Source of the DNA: Opisthorchis felineus
Taxonomy: Eukaryota; Platyhelminthes; Trematoda; Opisthorchiida; Opisthorchiidae
Reading direction: 5' to 3'
Length of the DNA: 64,000 nucleotides
Assembly (NCBI GenBank): GCA_004794785.1
Contig: SJOL01001427.1
Coordinates: forward strand, 516,927 to 580,926
The position numbers and the translations under genes are program-made. Shown here in pieces: positions 1 through 11,090 of the stretch. How positions within the stretch are numbered: position 1 is the first letter of the stretch; each line of letters begins with the position of its first letter. Below the pieces are notes generated by a model that saw only the letters and a program-made list of their open reading frames with translations, did no database searches and was not told the DNA's origin.

Positions 1-2536
1 CCTTCAGCAACTGAATGTGCGGCATCAGGCCGCCTCATGTTTTAGTTGGTACGATATTCGAGACATCGCGGTACATTGTGTAGACGTAATACACCACTCA
101 TAAGGTTGCTGAAAACCCTTCAACAGCCCGCGACCGGTTTCGCCCTTCTTGGGGCTCATCAGGTAGGCACAGACCCCGAGTTTCCGTCAACCTTATGTTC
201 TACTTGAACCCAAATTGGACTGATTTCGACAAATACACTCATTTGCATATTAATTAAGTTTTCACGGGAGACTGTTAAATCTCTCGTTTATGGTATTCTT
301 CAACTGAATGTGTTGCACAAAGGCTGCCTCATGTTTCAGTTGGTACGATATTCGAGATATCACAGTATATTTGCAATAGTTTGACAATGAAAATGTGGAC
401 AAGGGAAGCAGAAAAACCTTTCGATCAATCATACTAGTTGTGTAGTGATGGAGGTGGGCTGGTTTTGGAAGACTCTAGCATCTGCTAAATTACGAGTTGC
501 TTCCTGATATTTTTCTATGCAGCCTACGTCAACTAAAAACAGTGTGTGACACACTAACATTCACATCCCCACAGTTCACTTGCCCTCGGTGATGGGAATC
601 AGGTGGGTAGTGTTCACGATATTGCAAAGCGAAGCAGAGACACGAGGGGCGGAAGTGGGTTTTGGTGGAGGATTATGGGACCACCATGGATAGGTGGGTC
701 AGGTTTTGTAGATCTCGCGTGAAGTCTGAATGGCCGCTGGTTCCGCTCATGACATTTTTTTCGCAAGTGTCTGTCCGGAGTTGCTATTTAAGGCGGGTTC
801 TTAAGGAAGTCTGTTGATTCGGTTGAAAGGACGTTCCGACGGTGTAGTTTGGTTTAGTTTTTCAGGGACAGCAGGACGTTGCGTCAGGGTGGTAATTGGC
901 CCCTTTCATTGACCAGGTGACTGGCGGTGAGTGGAGGTGTTGGCACTGGTATCAAACACCCCAGACGGACCTGTTTTAGGGCATGTAACCTTTGAGCGAG
1001 AACCCCGCACAACAAAACCTGCAGAATTGTTAAAAGGATGACTAAGCCTTGTGGTTTTCATTGCCCGGATAAACAGAAGCATCTACGTTCGACTGAGTGC
1101 ACCGAAATACCCTCCCTGCTTTTCCATGAGAAGGTGATTTTCCTTCACCCTTAGTAAAACGAACGACCGACCGCCATAACGTGAAAACGGATAGCCTCTA
1201 GAACGACCAACAGCAAGCAATGGGGTGCCTCAGGGATTTGGATTTCAACCGAAATTCTCGGTATATAAGCGTACAATTTACTTTGAAAATGGGAGCAAGG
1301 CAACTTGATGTTTACTAGCTATTTTAAAGAATTTCAGGAACAACATATATTCGATGTGTCAGAAGACAACACAGCCGTTTTCAAGGTTCCAATCAGCCAA
1401 AATAAACGTCAGAAAGTCTCCAGTGGCATAACACTGACAGAGTCGCATCACGTAAATGGTCGACTGAACAAGCTGAGGTTCCACACCCGGGTACCGTTAG
1501 GCGCGTTTATCTTCATTCGGGGGCGCATATTACCGGGACGGCGGGCATGTGTTACAGTATGCAGTGGGCCCTGCCCAGCCCAGTCTCACTTAGATCGCGG
1601 GAACTTCACTGAAACTTTTGACGGGGCTTATAGAGTGCTGCGTATTGGTTTTTTTTATGTGCAAGTAATTCTGGAAGGTGTATGAGCCTTGAAGATTCTT
1701 ATGCTCAAGAAATACGAGAAAAGGTGCTTAAGAAAATGAGGGTGCGTATTTGTTTGACTGAGTGGTATGTCAGAAAGGTGAGGCCTTATCGGTGGAGCGC
1801 AAGTCAAGCGAAGAATTTATTGCACTTGTGGAAAACAATGTATCTTAGGAGTAGAGTTATTTATTGGTTCGTCTTGGTTGACTTGCAGGCGTGGTAACAC
1901 TTTTACCTTGTTGTATTTGGGGTTTTGGAATAATGTGAGGATTTCTCGGGATATTTGCAAGAACCAAGACAAGGTTGGGTCAGCGGAGTGGGCATGTGAC
2001 AACAGCTTTATTTCAGCTCTATATCCAGTTTACAAAGGCGACGCATAGAACTATGGAGTCTTATGAATCACCCACGCTACTGCGGAGTATAGCTGTACGT
2101 ACGCGGGTGGGAGCATCTCATAAGGGCAGATTTTCTTGTCGCACGTACCCAGCTACGGCACGATTTTTTACTGTTGTGTCACATCTGCGAGATGGAGAAC
2201 CATCAAGTAGTCTTACTTTTGGCTTATGTGTTAATAATCATTCGAACACCAGATACTTTATTGGATCATTTTCGTTTTGGAAGTGCACTGGTGTAAGAAA
2301 AACACAGGGAGGGGCCTGATATTTGAAGCTTTCGCTCTACGCAAAGTGCTTAGCCCGCCATCTGCTGTCAAGACTGCAGTTTTTGTCCCTGATCGGAATC
2401 CGGCTGGGCGCGCTGTATTGAATAATATTGTGGCAAAGCATCAAGCAGTGAAGATCCTCGGAAGCAGGCGTGTCAACAAGGACCGAGACCTTTTCTAGGT
2501 TAAGTTGTTCATATAAAGCATCGAGATATAGGACAT
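1..2536. other. Unassigned left-flank DNA with a diverged direct repeat
   Basis: I see no recognisable gene here. Bases about 8-75 recur, diverged, at about 301-368; both copies share CAACTGAATGTG near the start and TTGGTACGATATTCGAGA near the end. Short open frames exist (for example 1305-1685 and 1975-2319), but none shows a recognisable domain, a membrane topology or flanking splice sites. The stretch ends at the 5' LTR of the next element. Confidence 0.5.
8..368 (+). repeat. Pair of diverged direct repeats, ~68 bp, offset 293 bp
   Basis: Copy 1 runs from about 8 to 75 and copy 2 from about 301 to 368. They match over most of their length with scattered substitutions. They could be two units of a longer-period tandem repeat, or remnants of a dispersed element cut by the window edge. 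No coding content is visible. Confidence 0.55.
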
Positions 2537-2718
2537 TGTGATGAACACGATTGATGCTCTATTCATTGCTCTATTCATCATTCTCTTGTTTTAATATTCA
2601 ACCTGCTGTATACATACATCTGTTCGAATACGTACGTTCTAATTGTTACACTATTCTGAATTCCGTATTTTTAGTTCGTCTGGTTATACCGACATACGTG
2701 CTCAACTCATTTACCACA
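2537..2718 (+). repeat. 5' LTR
   Basis: It starts TGTGATGAACACGATTGATG and ends CATTTACCACA, aligned end to end with 6185-6354. It carries a short internal duplication (CTATTCATTGCTCTATTCAT) absent from the 3' copy, which explains 182 versus 170 bp. I could not assign a primer-binding site after it. Confidence 0.8.
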
Positions 2719-2747
2719 TTTTGGCTTCGCCATTGGAACAATTCCTC

Positions 2748-3300
2748 ATGCCTGTCGACATGGAACCACTAAAAGTTAATTCATCTGCGCGAGACGTAGA
2801 GGATTATTTGGAACGGTTTGACATATGGTGTCTTACAAAATCCGATATGGATGATAAGAAACTCACGGCATATTCTCTACATTTTGTTGGCAAGGCGGCG
2901 TATACGTTGATCAAGAATTTAGTATATCCTGAATCTCCAATCGATATTTCCTATAATGCATTGAAGAAAAATGTTCTGCGACACTTCGAACCGATTAACT
3001 TCGTAGCAGCCGAAAGAGCTAGTATCAATATGTTGACCCGCTCCCATTCTCAGTCGGTTCGGGATTTTGGGTTGCAGTTACAGACACAGGCAGCCAAATC
3101 TGACTGCAGTGTCCAATTAGAAGACCAACTGTGAGACAGACTGATTGCCGCTATTCACTTACCCGAATTACAACAGAAGCCGCTGCTCTGTCCAGGTAAA
3201 AAATTTCAAACCATTCGGAAAATATGCTAGCAGTATGAAGATGTGAAGCAGGTAAGGAAGACTGACGAAGCAGTGTTGTTGAATTATTCTAAAAGAAATA
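2748..3300 (+). pseudogene. Retrotransposon Gag (capsid part), broken
   Basis: Gag-like frame of the LTR element. The ATG at 2748 lies 29 bases after the 5' LTR and is the natural start; upstream in-frame codons belong to the LTR. The product is mostly helical and hydrophilic, including the stretch RDVEDYLERFDIW, typical of the capsid domain of metazoan gypsy Gag. An in-frame TGA at 3132-3134 interrupts it, and the same frame continues with plausible Gag sequence (RLIAAIHLPELQQ) beyond the stop. The nucleocapsid part then lies in another frame. It would assemble the particle in an intact element; here it is a relic. Confidence 0.75.
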
Positions 3301-3316
3301 AATAAATAATTCAAGG

Positions 3317-3550
3317 ATGCAAACAAACAACAAATTTAAACCTCGAACAAATTTTCGTGCTCCAAATTCATCAATACGTCGCTCCACAGATCGTAATTTC
3401 AACTCAGCGGTTCAAAAATTTGGGAAATGTGAATCTTGTGGACTAAATCATTCCAGATATTCATGCCCTCACAGGCAAGCGAAGTGTTTTATCTGCTGGA
3501 AAACGGGACATATTCAACTTGTCTGTAAGTCCAAAAAGTGTGTCACTTAA
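3317..3550 (+). pseudogene. Gag nucleocapsid with two zinc knuckles
   Basis: A 77-codon frame with a basic N-terminal half followed by two Cys/His boxes. The first, CESCGLNHSRYSC, is C-x2-C-x3-H-x4-C, one residue shorter than the canonical box. The second, CFICWKTGHIQLVC, is a canonical C-x2-C-x4-H-x4-C retroviral-type zinc knuckle. Such boxes bind the element RNA. The frame overlaps the protease frame at 3538-3550 in the -1 direction, next to CAAAAAG. That could be a shift site between gag and pol, or just another decay mutation; given the other lesions I cannot tell. Confidence 0.8.
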
Positions 3551-3918
3551 CTTCTGATCCAACTACTGACGTGAAAGCATTATCTGAAGACATTTCTACC
3601 CTTTCTCTATCTATTTTGCCCCAAAATTCGTCACACGTTTGTAAAATTTTGATATCCGCTTCTGGTCAAAAACATGATTTCATTGTTGACACTGGTAGTG
3701 TTGAGTCCATTATTCCACAGTCAGATCTAACTGCATTTTACCCCAGTGTTGTGATAGAGCCCACTGATGTTAATATCCGTGGTATCGCTGGACATTCTGT
3801 ACCTCTAGTTGGTAGTTGCATGATTCCTGTGAGATTGCCCCAAGGTACCCCCATCGATTGTAATTTTTTAGTTTCAACCTCGGGACCATCGATTATCGGA
3901 CTCAAAGTTTTGCGCTCA
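3538..3918 (+). pseudogene. Retropepsin-like aspartic protease region of Pol (cut by gap)
   Basis: This frame contains the aspartic protease active site FIVDTGSVESIIP (around 3682-3720), with the DTG triad. About 65 residues later comes the IIGLKVL segment, typical of the end of retropepsins in Ty3/gypsy Pol. It follows the nucleocapsid directly, as expected. It ends at 3918 where the N run starts, so the junction to reverse transcriptase is unseen. No stop is visible within the protease itself. Confidence 0.8.
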
Positions 3919-4872
3919 NNNNNNNNNNNNNNNNNNNNNNNNNNNNNNNNNNNNNNNNNNNNNNNNNNNNNNNNNNNNNNNNNNNNNNNNNNNNNNNNNN
4001 NNNNNNNNNNNNNNNNNNNNNNNNNNNNNNNNNNNNNNNNNNNNNNNNNNNNNNNNNNNNNNNNNNNNNNNNNNNNNNNNNNNNNNNNNNNNNNNNNNNN
4101 NNNNNNNNNNNNNNNNNNNNNNNNNNNNNNNNNNNNNNNNNNNNNNNNNNNNNNNNNNNNNNNNNNNNNNNNNNNNNNNNNNNNNNNNNNNNNNNNNNNN
4201 NNNNNNNNNNNNNNNNNNNNNNNNNNNNNNNNNNNNNNNNNNNNNNNNNNNNNNNNNNNNNNNNNNNNNNNNNNNNNNNNNNNNNNNNNNNNNNNNNNNN
4301 NNNNNNNNNNNNNNNNNNNNNNNNNNNNNNNNNNNNNNNNNNNNNNNNNNNNNNNNNNNNNNNNNNNNNNNNNNNNNNNNNNNNNNNNNNNNNNNNNNNN
4401 NNNNNNNNNNNNNNNNNNNNNNNNNNNNNNNNNNNNNNNNNNNNNNNNNNNNNNNNNNNNNNNNNNNNNNNNNNNNNNNNNNNNNNNNNNNNNNNNNNNN
4501 NNNNNNNNNNNNNNNNNNNNNNNNNNNNNNNNNNNNNNNNNNNNNNNNNNNNNNNNNNNNNNNNNNNNNNNNNNNNNNNNNNNNNNNNNNNNNNNNNNNN
4601 NNNNNNNNNNNNNNNNNNNNNNNNNNNNNNNNNNNNNNNNNNNNNNNNNNNNNNNNNNNNNNNNNNNNNNNNNNNNNNNNNNNNNNNNNNNNNNNNNNNN
4701 NNNNNNNNNNNNNNNNNNNNNNNNNNNNNNNNNNNNNNNNNNNNNNNNNNNNNNNNNNNNNNNNNNNNNNNNNNNNNNNNNNNNNNNNNNNNNNNNNNNN
4801 NNNNNNNNNNNNNNNNNNNNNNNNNNNNNNNNNNNNNNNNNNNNNNNNNNNNNNNNNNNNNNNNNNNNNNNN
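3919..4872. other. Assembly gap (954 N)
   Basis: An unbroken run of N. By position it should hold the reverse transcriptase and most of RNase H of the LTR element. Those domains normally need clearly more than 954 bp, so the gap is undersized or the copy has an internal deletion. Open frames crossing the run are artefacts. Confidence 0.95.
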
Positions 4873-6184
4873 TTGGACGCATCAACCAAGTGACCAGAAA
4901 ATTGCTCATATTCGCTATTAACCTTTTCCCTACATCTATGGTATGCATTGGTCTGAGGCCAGTCATGTGCTTTCGCTCTACGAACCACTTGCAGCCACTG
5001 GTTCACGTCGACTATGTGAGCGAATACTCCAGTGCTGCAACGTGGCTGGACACGGCAAGAGTGACGTCGATTTCCTGCATTCTACTCTCGCCGCGAAAGT
5101 TTGTCCACTACTCCGGATGGTTTGTTATGCTTTGAGCATAGAGGTGTCACTACACCGACTCAGCGAGCGGCTGTCCCTGCAGATTTGCACTCTGGTCATC
5201 TGGGTGTTGATAAGATGAAATCTCTTGCACGCTTGTCATGCTAGTGGCCAGAACTGGTTGCTGACATCAAGTATAATGCAAAAAATTGTGTTAAATGTGC
5301 ACATAAGATTCATAGCAAATCTTCACAGTCGTATCCGTGGCCAGTTACTTGTGAAACATTTCAACGATTTCTTTCCGACTACTGTGGTCCTTTTCTCGGT
5401 AAATACTATGCTTTAATTTTAATTGACGCATATTCACGTTGGCCTGAAGTTTTCCTAACTACTTCTCCAAGTGCTGAATTCACACAACAAGCATTGAGGA
5501 AAGTATTCAGCCATGAAGGTGAACCAACTGCTTTGGTCACTGACAACGGCACACACATCCCTCGAGGAATGGTTGCAAGGCCTTGGATGTCGACATCTGT
5601 TTACTGCTCCACGACGTCCCCAGTCGAAAGGGCTAGTTGAGAATTTTGTCCGAACACTGAAATCTGCCATTACTTCACTCTCTCGTACTTCTTTTGTGGA
5701 GTAAGATCGTGGAATTGATAATTTTCTAATGCAATACAGGAATGCCGTGCATTCCGTTACTGAGAAGAGTCGCGCATTTCCTTTCAAATCTCGCTCGTTG
5801 CGCACGAGTCTTGACTGTGCCAAAACGGCGGATGTTACGTTTTTCAAGGGCAATGATTTACGGCCTGCTGCAGGAATAATACTTCCCTCAAATGGCAAAC
5901 GTATGATCACACTTCTCGATTTGGATGATCTCTCTTGTCACCGAAGACACATGGATCAGGTTGAGTTCAATACCAGAGGTCAGTCTGTTAACGGCACTCC
6001 TGCTGTTTCAAATGCTAATGAATCCTTTGTAGATGATCTTATTGTACCCGATCAAAATGTTATCTCCGAAGAATATACTACCTGTGAAGAACCTGATGTT
6101 TCCAATCCGAGAAGATCCAAAAGATTACGATCAAGACCACCACTGAACTATAAACATCCACACGCTCATTCAAGGTGTGGCGGA
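4873..6184 (+). pseudogene. Retrotransposon RNase H end and integrase, frameshifted
   Basis: Just after the gap, pieces reminiscent of the RNase H end (FAINLF, then PYIYGMH in another frame) appear. The integrase follows. The zinc-binding H-H-C-C module starts at HSGHLGVDKM (about 5191-5220) and continues with CVKC (about 5287-5298). The catalytic core shows LIDAYSRWPEV (first Asp, about 5421-5453) and TDNGTH (second Asp, about 5539-5556). After a frameshift, PQSKGLVENF carries the third acidic residue (about 5617-5648). A stop at 5702 precedes the C-terminal part (5729-6202), which contains RRHMDQVEF. At least two frame changes and two stops make it non-functional. Confidence 0.8.
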
Positions 6185-6354
6185 TGTGATAAACATGATT
6201 GATGCTCTATTAATCATTCTCTTGTTTTAATATTCCAAGTGCTGTACACATAAATCAATTCAAATACATATGTGCTACTTGTTACGCTGTCCTGAATTCT
6301 GCATTTCTAGTTCGTCTGGTTATACCGACATACGCGCTCAACCCATTTACCACA
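6185..6354 (+). repeat. 3' LTR
   Basis: Starts TGTGATAAACATGATTGATG and ends CATTTACCACA, the partner of 2537-2718. The purine-rich GGTGTGGCGGA just upstream could be the polypurine tract. The end of the last integrase-derived frame runs 18 bases into it. Confidence 0.8.
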
Positions 6355-9300
6355 GGCATGCAATGGGCTGTATCCTTTGGATGGAGTCAAGTTTACTTTT
6401 TCAGCTGTGCAGGTGGACTCTGAGGTTAGCCAGATACGTCTAAAACTGAAGACCCCATGGAAAGTAAGGCCCGCAGAGTGGCTTAGAGGAAACAGGAATA
6501 AGAAAATGTTCGTGAGCAGTACCGAGGGGTCCGAGGTTAGTCTTGCCATTCTGTCGACCGGCCACGGGGAACTGGTGTCCCGGATAGGGGAAGTGCGGTT
6601 GAGGCGATTCTTGAGTAAATGATACGGAAGATTACGGGGATTTACGGTCCATCACTCACTGACAAGACGAAAGCGCAAGCGTGGCAATATATTTTAATGG
6701 GTTTAAGGGTAACTGTGAGTTCTGAAATGAGAAAGGCTAAGGCTTTTAATCAGTTACTTTCCGATACTTCTAGCGCTGTGCCCCACGGCTTCAAGGTGCA
6801 GCAGCTACAACGTGATACGACCAGGTAATTTGTTTTGAATATTCGTGGCATCAAAAGCAGATTATAACCAAAAAACCAACCTTTGGTATTGGTCGCCTCA
6901 AAGAATGCTTTAGGGACAGTTACTGGAATAAAAAATATTACGTTCTCTGCGCAACTTTTGTCTCCTGGATCGCGTTGTGCAATCGAAGAGGGAAAAAACA
7001 AACGTCTAGCGAAACTTACTTGAGGAACTAAAGGAATCCTGTATACTTCGATAGAAAAACCCACCTTCGCCCAGCCCATGTAGTAGTACGCAATAATAAA
7101 GAAGAAAATCGCAGCACTGTTCTGGGCACAAAAATACACTGTGTACCAGGCTCCGATTTTCAATCTGGCACGCGATTGACTGGTTATGTTTTCGGAATCA
7201 GCTTACTACAGGCTTGTCGGTTGGGACTCTCCGCAACACTGTAATTTGGACAACAAAATTCCCTCATATAGTCCAGCTCATGGGTTTGTGAGGAAAATTT
7301 TTGCTGAGGACGAAGCGTATTTTCATTAGGTTTCACCAGACCTCCACAATTTATCTGACCGAAGTAGTGAGGTTAACAACTTCCCCAGTAGCTCTTTGTG
7401 TTGCCACACCCGTTAGCAATTTTGCTGGCGTAACAGCAACGAAGGCAGAAGTGCTTGTACGGACTTACCACGATCCAATGGACCACTCCTGGTAATTTCT
7501 CTCTTGACGCTGAACATGCGTTCGTCCGATCCATTGTCTGCTTCATTAAGTTCGGTACGTCAGCCTTCAGGGGTTGGTATTAAGTCCGCAAGGATGTCAT
7601 AGCCCAAGAAGTACGGAGCTTCTCCGCAGAGGACGCCATAACTGTGCCCAAATAGCCCGGTAAAAAAGCAGCTATCAGCCTAATTATCATTTTGTTTAAA
7701 ACCTACTCGGGGGAACAAATGGGTCCGTGCAGTTGCTTCTAAATCCAGGGGCCCACAGACCACCCACCGGTAGCCATTATAATCCCAGAAACTCAGCTCC
7801 GCTACAGAACTAAACATCTTCTTTCCCTCTAGCCTGGTTCAAAAACGTCGGCCTTTGCTGATCCTTTTGTGCTGAACTTCCCGTCATCATTCATCACAGA
7901 CGGGTTTCAACCTCCAGAAAACTAGTTCTACACCGCACATCTGAAAGCACTGGGCTTCACCCAAAGACCAGTTATAAAGTTTCAGTTTTAGATCCCTCCA
8001 CCCGCCAGTAACCCAAAAAAGGAGGGGTAACTGTCCAAGCCATTTCTCGGTGATCTGAGAGGCGTAGAATGGCAGGACTGTAACAGGTGGTCTGACAGTT
8101 GCCTTAAATGAGGATAACTGATCTAAGGTCAGCCAAGTTGTAAATGCTTATTACCAGGGCACGGTGGCGCCCCATGGCACTCAGCAAAACTTCGTTTCAC
8201 CGGATGCATCGTTTAGATGTGAATTACTCTTAACGGGTGTGATTTTATTCCAGTAAAATGTTCTCAAAAAATCATCCAAAAAGTATAGCAAACTACAGAA
8301 GAAATCCCAAGGAAAAATACGGTTACTGGGGCCCAAAATCTGAAGTCTACCCGAGCAGTGCCGGGTAATATTTGAGAGAATCCCCAGATCTCCTCTAAAC
8401 AACCAGTATTGCATGATGCACCAACGGATACATAGACTGTAAACGCCGGTCAACCGCAGTGGTCACAAGATCTACAGCCTTTGAAATCAACCCCGGTAAA
8501 TCATTGGAGCGATCAAAAAGGAATATTCAGGCCAATTCCACTGTTCAGACGCCTCCAGTTCTAATCGCACTGGATTTCGAAGACCCAAATGGGCCTCCTG
8601 AAAATCCTGGTGGAACGGCATACACCGGTTCTCGCTGATTAAAGCGGGTCCGACCAATGACTAGCTCAACTAAATTAATCACATTTCCAAACAAGCAAAA
8701 ATATCCCCCTCCACATGAAATAAAACACAGCGTACACCAATGCAAAAACGAGCGCGGAAAGCTACTGAATGCCCGCCAGAAAACTTCAAAAACAGCAGGT
8801 ACAAACAAAATATAGGTTCAAATCCTAGTCGCATCTGCAGAGCTTCACGTGCCCAACGCGCCACTGTACAGTGAAAAGGTTCACAAAAGGCGGACAAGCT
8901 TCCAGCTGCAACACAATCAATTCCGTTAAGCCTGAAACTCCTACGCTCAGTGCTGCTTCTGTGGTCGCGTGGAGGCTCTACCTTCTAGAATATGTGCTGC
9001 TTACCGGTCATAAATGCATTAATCCGGATACCTGCTCAGAATTAAGCAAACTTAATAATAATGTTTATTCCTGACTGATGGGTGACATACCGTTAGGCAT
9101 GATTATAACGGTGCAGTCAGAATAAAAGCAGGACGACTGGGATTTGTGGACACTGATGATTGCGCAGAAAAACAGCAGTCTCACAAATAGTGGGAATTAT
9201 CCGACCCAGAAGCCGTCACGCTTAACCCGGCACGACCCAAATGAGGTGTGCATTGAGGACAGGGAAACACAGTTATTAGGGGTTTTTCTACATTTTGGAA

Positions 9301-10138
9301 AACATCAAGCTGGAGCAAGATCAAACCGTCAAAATTTGAGTATGTCGGGTGAAAACAAAACGAGGGCGGGCAAGACTTGAGGCATCCTGCCTGGCACGTT
9401 ACAAGAAAATTGCAACTTGCGGAAAATGAGGAACCGAAACAAAGGATCTGGTGAAGCAGCAGAGTTGCTGTGATCCGGCCGGCCAATTTGAACTAAAACT
9501 GAAATCCACTGCTGAGGCTCCGTGACCTTGCACTGTTGGGCTTACGATCAGGGTCACCAAGAGCGGAAGTGGGGATGATGAATTGGAGGAATTAGCATTA
9601 CGGCAAAGCAGCAGAGCCACGGTATACGCTGAAAGTGTAGGGACTCAGTGGTATCGCTGTTGGAGAGGAGTCGGGTGTAAACAGTCCTTGGGAGAGAAAG
9701 CTGGTGTCAACGCACGGGACGGAAAGCGAACTTTAGAGAAAACGGTCGACTCTGTCGGGGGCACAAACCGAAAGTCCACCGAGACGGTTATATCCAAACG
9801 GAGGATTCAGCAGATTCGAATGAACTGGTCCTGGAGGCGGCTGAGGCCAAATATAGAATTTGTTCTTATTTGCAGGTAAGGGAACCAGTTGGTGCGCGGC
9901 ACAGTCAATAGTAGGAAGGGAATAGTTGCAAATAAGCCATCAAACCGCGTATAGCAGTGCCATGCCATCATTGGACTGGCGTACGTCGGTTTCTGGATAG
10001 CCTTGTAACGGACGTCATGTTTGAGGTGATCGGACTAGGATATTCAATTCTGTGGGCAGCGGGATTCTTAGGTCGGTCAAACGCAGAGGTGCTGTGGACT
10101 CAATTGGTAGAAGAAATCAGGGGGTAGTTGAGCTTTAC
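6355..10138. other. Unassigned DNA
   Basis: No gene is supported. A frame at 6619-6828 begins with GPSLTDKTKAQAW, faintly like the first helix of Myb/SANT-type transposon-associated DNA-binding domains, but the rest does not follow the family. Frames at 6377-6622 and 6750-7163 have no recognisable features. The rest is stop-rich in all frames. Confidence 0.4.
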
Positions 10139-11090
10139 TTAGGGCGGCTTCGGTTTCACAAGTAAGGAGGTTGTCGACGGAATGCAAAAAGGTTGTTGGT
10201 GTGCGCCATTTTGAAGCTGATTGGGAAAGCTATTCCAGGTGCGAGCGTAGTAAACTAGGAAGAAGTCGTGGCCTAGGACCATACGAGCTGGAGGGCACGC
10301 TAGAAGGCTGCTGGAGTAACAGAATCTCCAGCGATTACGTGACTTTACTTTTGGCCTAGCCTCTGCTATAAAGGTATTTTCGTTCAACAGACGGTGTAAA
10401 AGAGTTACATTTAGCTTGAAACGTCTAATCCCTAGTGACTCAAGGCCCATGATTATGCAACAGGAGCGGTAGGGGGAAGGCTAGACTGCGGGGATAAGTT
10501 TTTCGCAAATGAGCGCTGGAAGATTTCAAGTGCTGGTCTACAAATTCTGGTATAAAAGGAAGAGAAAGTAGAACACAATTCCAGGATTAGTTGCATGCAT
10601 AACCTGAAAATTGTGACCCTGAGGTCTGGAAGGTGAAAAGAGCCTAATATTAGAAAGCAGAGCCTACGTGTCTGGGTGATCTGGAACTGGGGTTGGTAGG
10701 AAAAGCTAGGAGTACAAGACTATCTGAAACCAATGTCTTTGATCTCTATGCAATGAGTGACATGGTTGCCATCAATTGTGAACGCGTCAGCTGGAACGGA
10801 GCAGCGGCTGGATGTTATTTGGGACTTGGCAGAAGAGAAGCTTGGGCTAGAGGTACTTGACTATCGGATCAGAGAGTTTAAGTCTCGTTGAATCTGGCAA
10901 AAGGCAAGAGTTTCTGCAGAGAAAGGAAATGTGTAAGGGATTTATATGTTCTCTGCAATGAGATGGGACTTATTGTGGGACAAGGCACCGAAGATGCCGT
11001 TGATATGTGGTTAGAAGAGAATGGGGCCCAGTACGCTCCCTTGAATGACTTCACTGGTGATCAGCAGTGTAGATGACTGTTTGTCGTCAG
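10139..11090 (-). mobile_element. CR1/jockey-like LINE reverse-transcriptase relic
   Basis: Read on the minus strand, the 5' end near 11045-11020 encodes VIQGSVLGPILF, matching the conserved G-x-x-QGSVLGP-x-LF block of CR1/jockey reverse transcriptases. A stop follows, then HINGIF, like the expected YINDI. The sequence continues to a segment near 10870 (QRDLNSLI) and ends in a frame at 10450-10139 with LLHRLLNENTF and ARTWNSFPNQL. These correspond to the family's C-terminal 'YR-x-L' and 'WN-x-LP' landmarks. Frames change several times and stops occur. It is 5'-truncated and lacks a visible endonuclease. Confidence 0.75.

Larger units (their letters stand above)
2537..6354 (+). mobile_element. 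Degenerate Ty3/gypsy LTR retrotransposon with both LTRs
   Basis: Two diverged direct LTRs (2537-2718 and 6185-6354) begin TGTGAT and end ACCACA. They enclose gag, protease and integrase coding in the order expected of Ty3/gypsy elements. Flanks GACAT (2532-2536) and GGCAT (6355-6359) differ at one base and may be a decayed target-site duplication. The paired zinc knuckles and the integrase style resemble the Mag/K02A2.6-like group; this is an inference from motifs only. Coding is broken by in-frame stops (for example at 3132) and several frame changes, so this copy is dead. The reverse transcriptase and most of RNase H fall in, or are missing because of, the N run at 3919-4872. LTR divergence (by eye roughly 80-85% identity) implies an old insertion. 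Confidence 0.85.

Noticed and set aside
1305..1897. Two open frames overlapping by ATGA, like a translationally coupled operon pair
   Set aside because: The window is eukaryotic by its spliced gene and retroelements. The overlap is a chance of short frames, and neither product has a recognisable domain.
3738..5006. Long minus-strand open frames of about 350-420 codons
   Set aside because: They are mostly translated N from the assembly gap; the sequenced ends are antisense to the protease and integrase.
6750..7163. 137-codon minus-strand frame with hydrophobic stretches
   Set aside because: Hydrophobicity comes from an A/T-rich low-complexity run. There is no family pattern and no splice context.
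8810..8880. Possible tRNA from GGTTCAAATCC and a nearby A-box-like word
   Set aside because: The two boxes are on opposite strands and no acceptor stem pairs.
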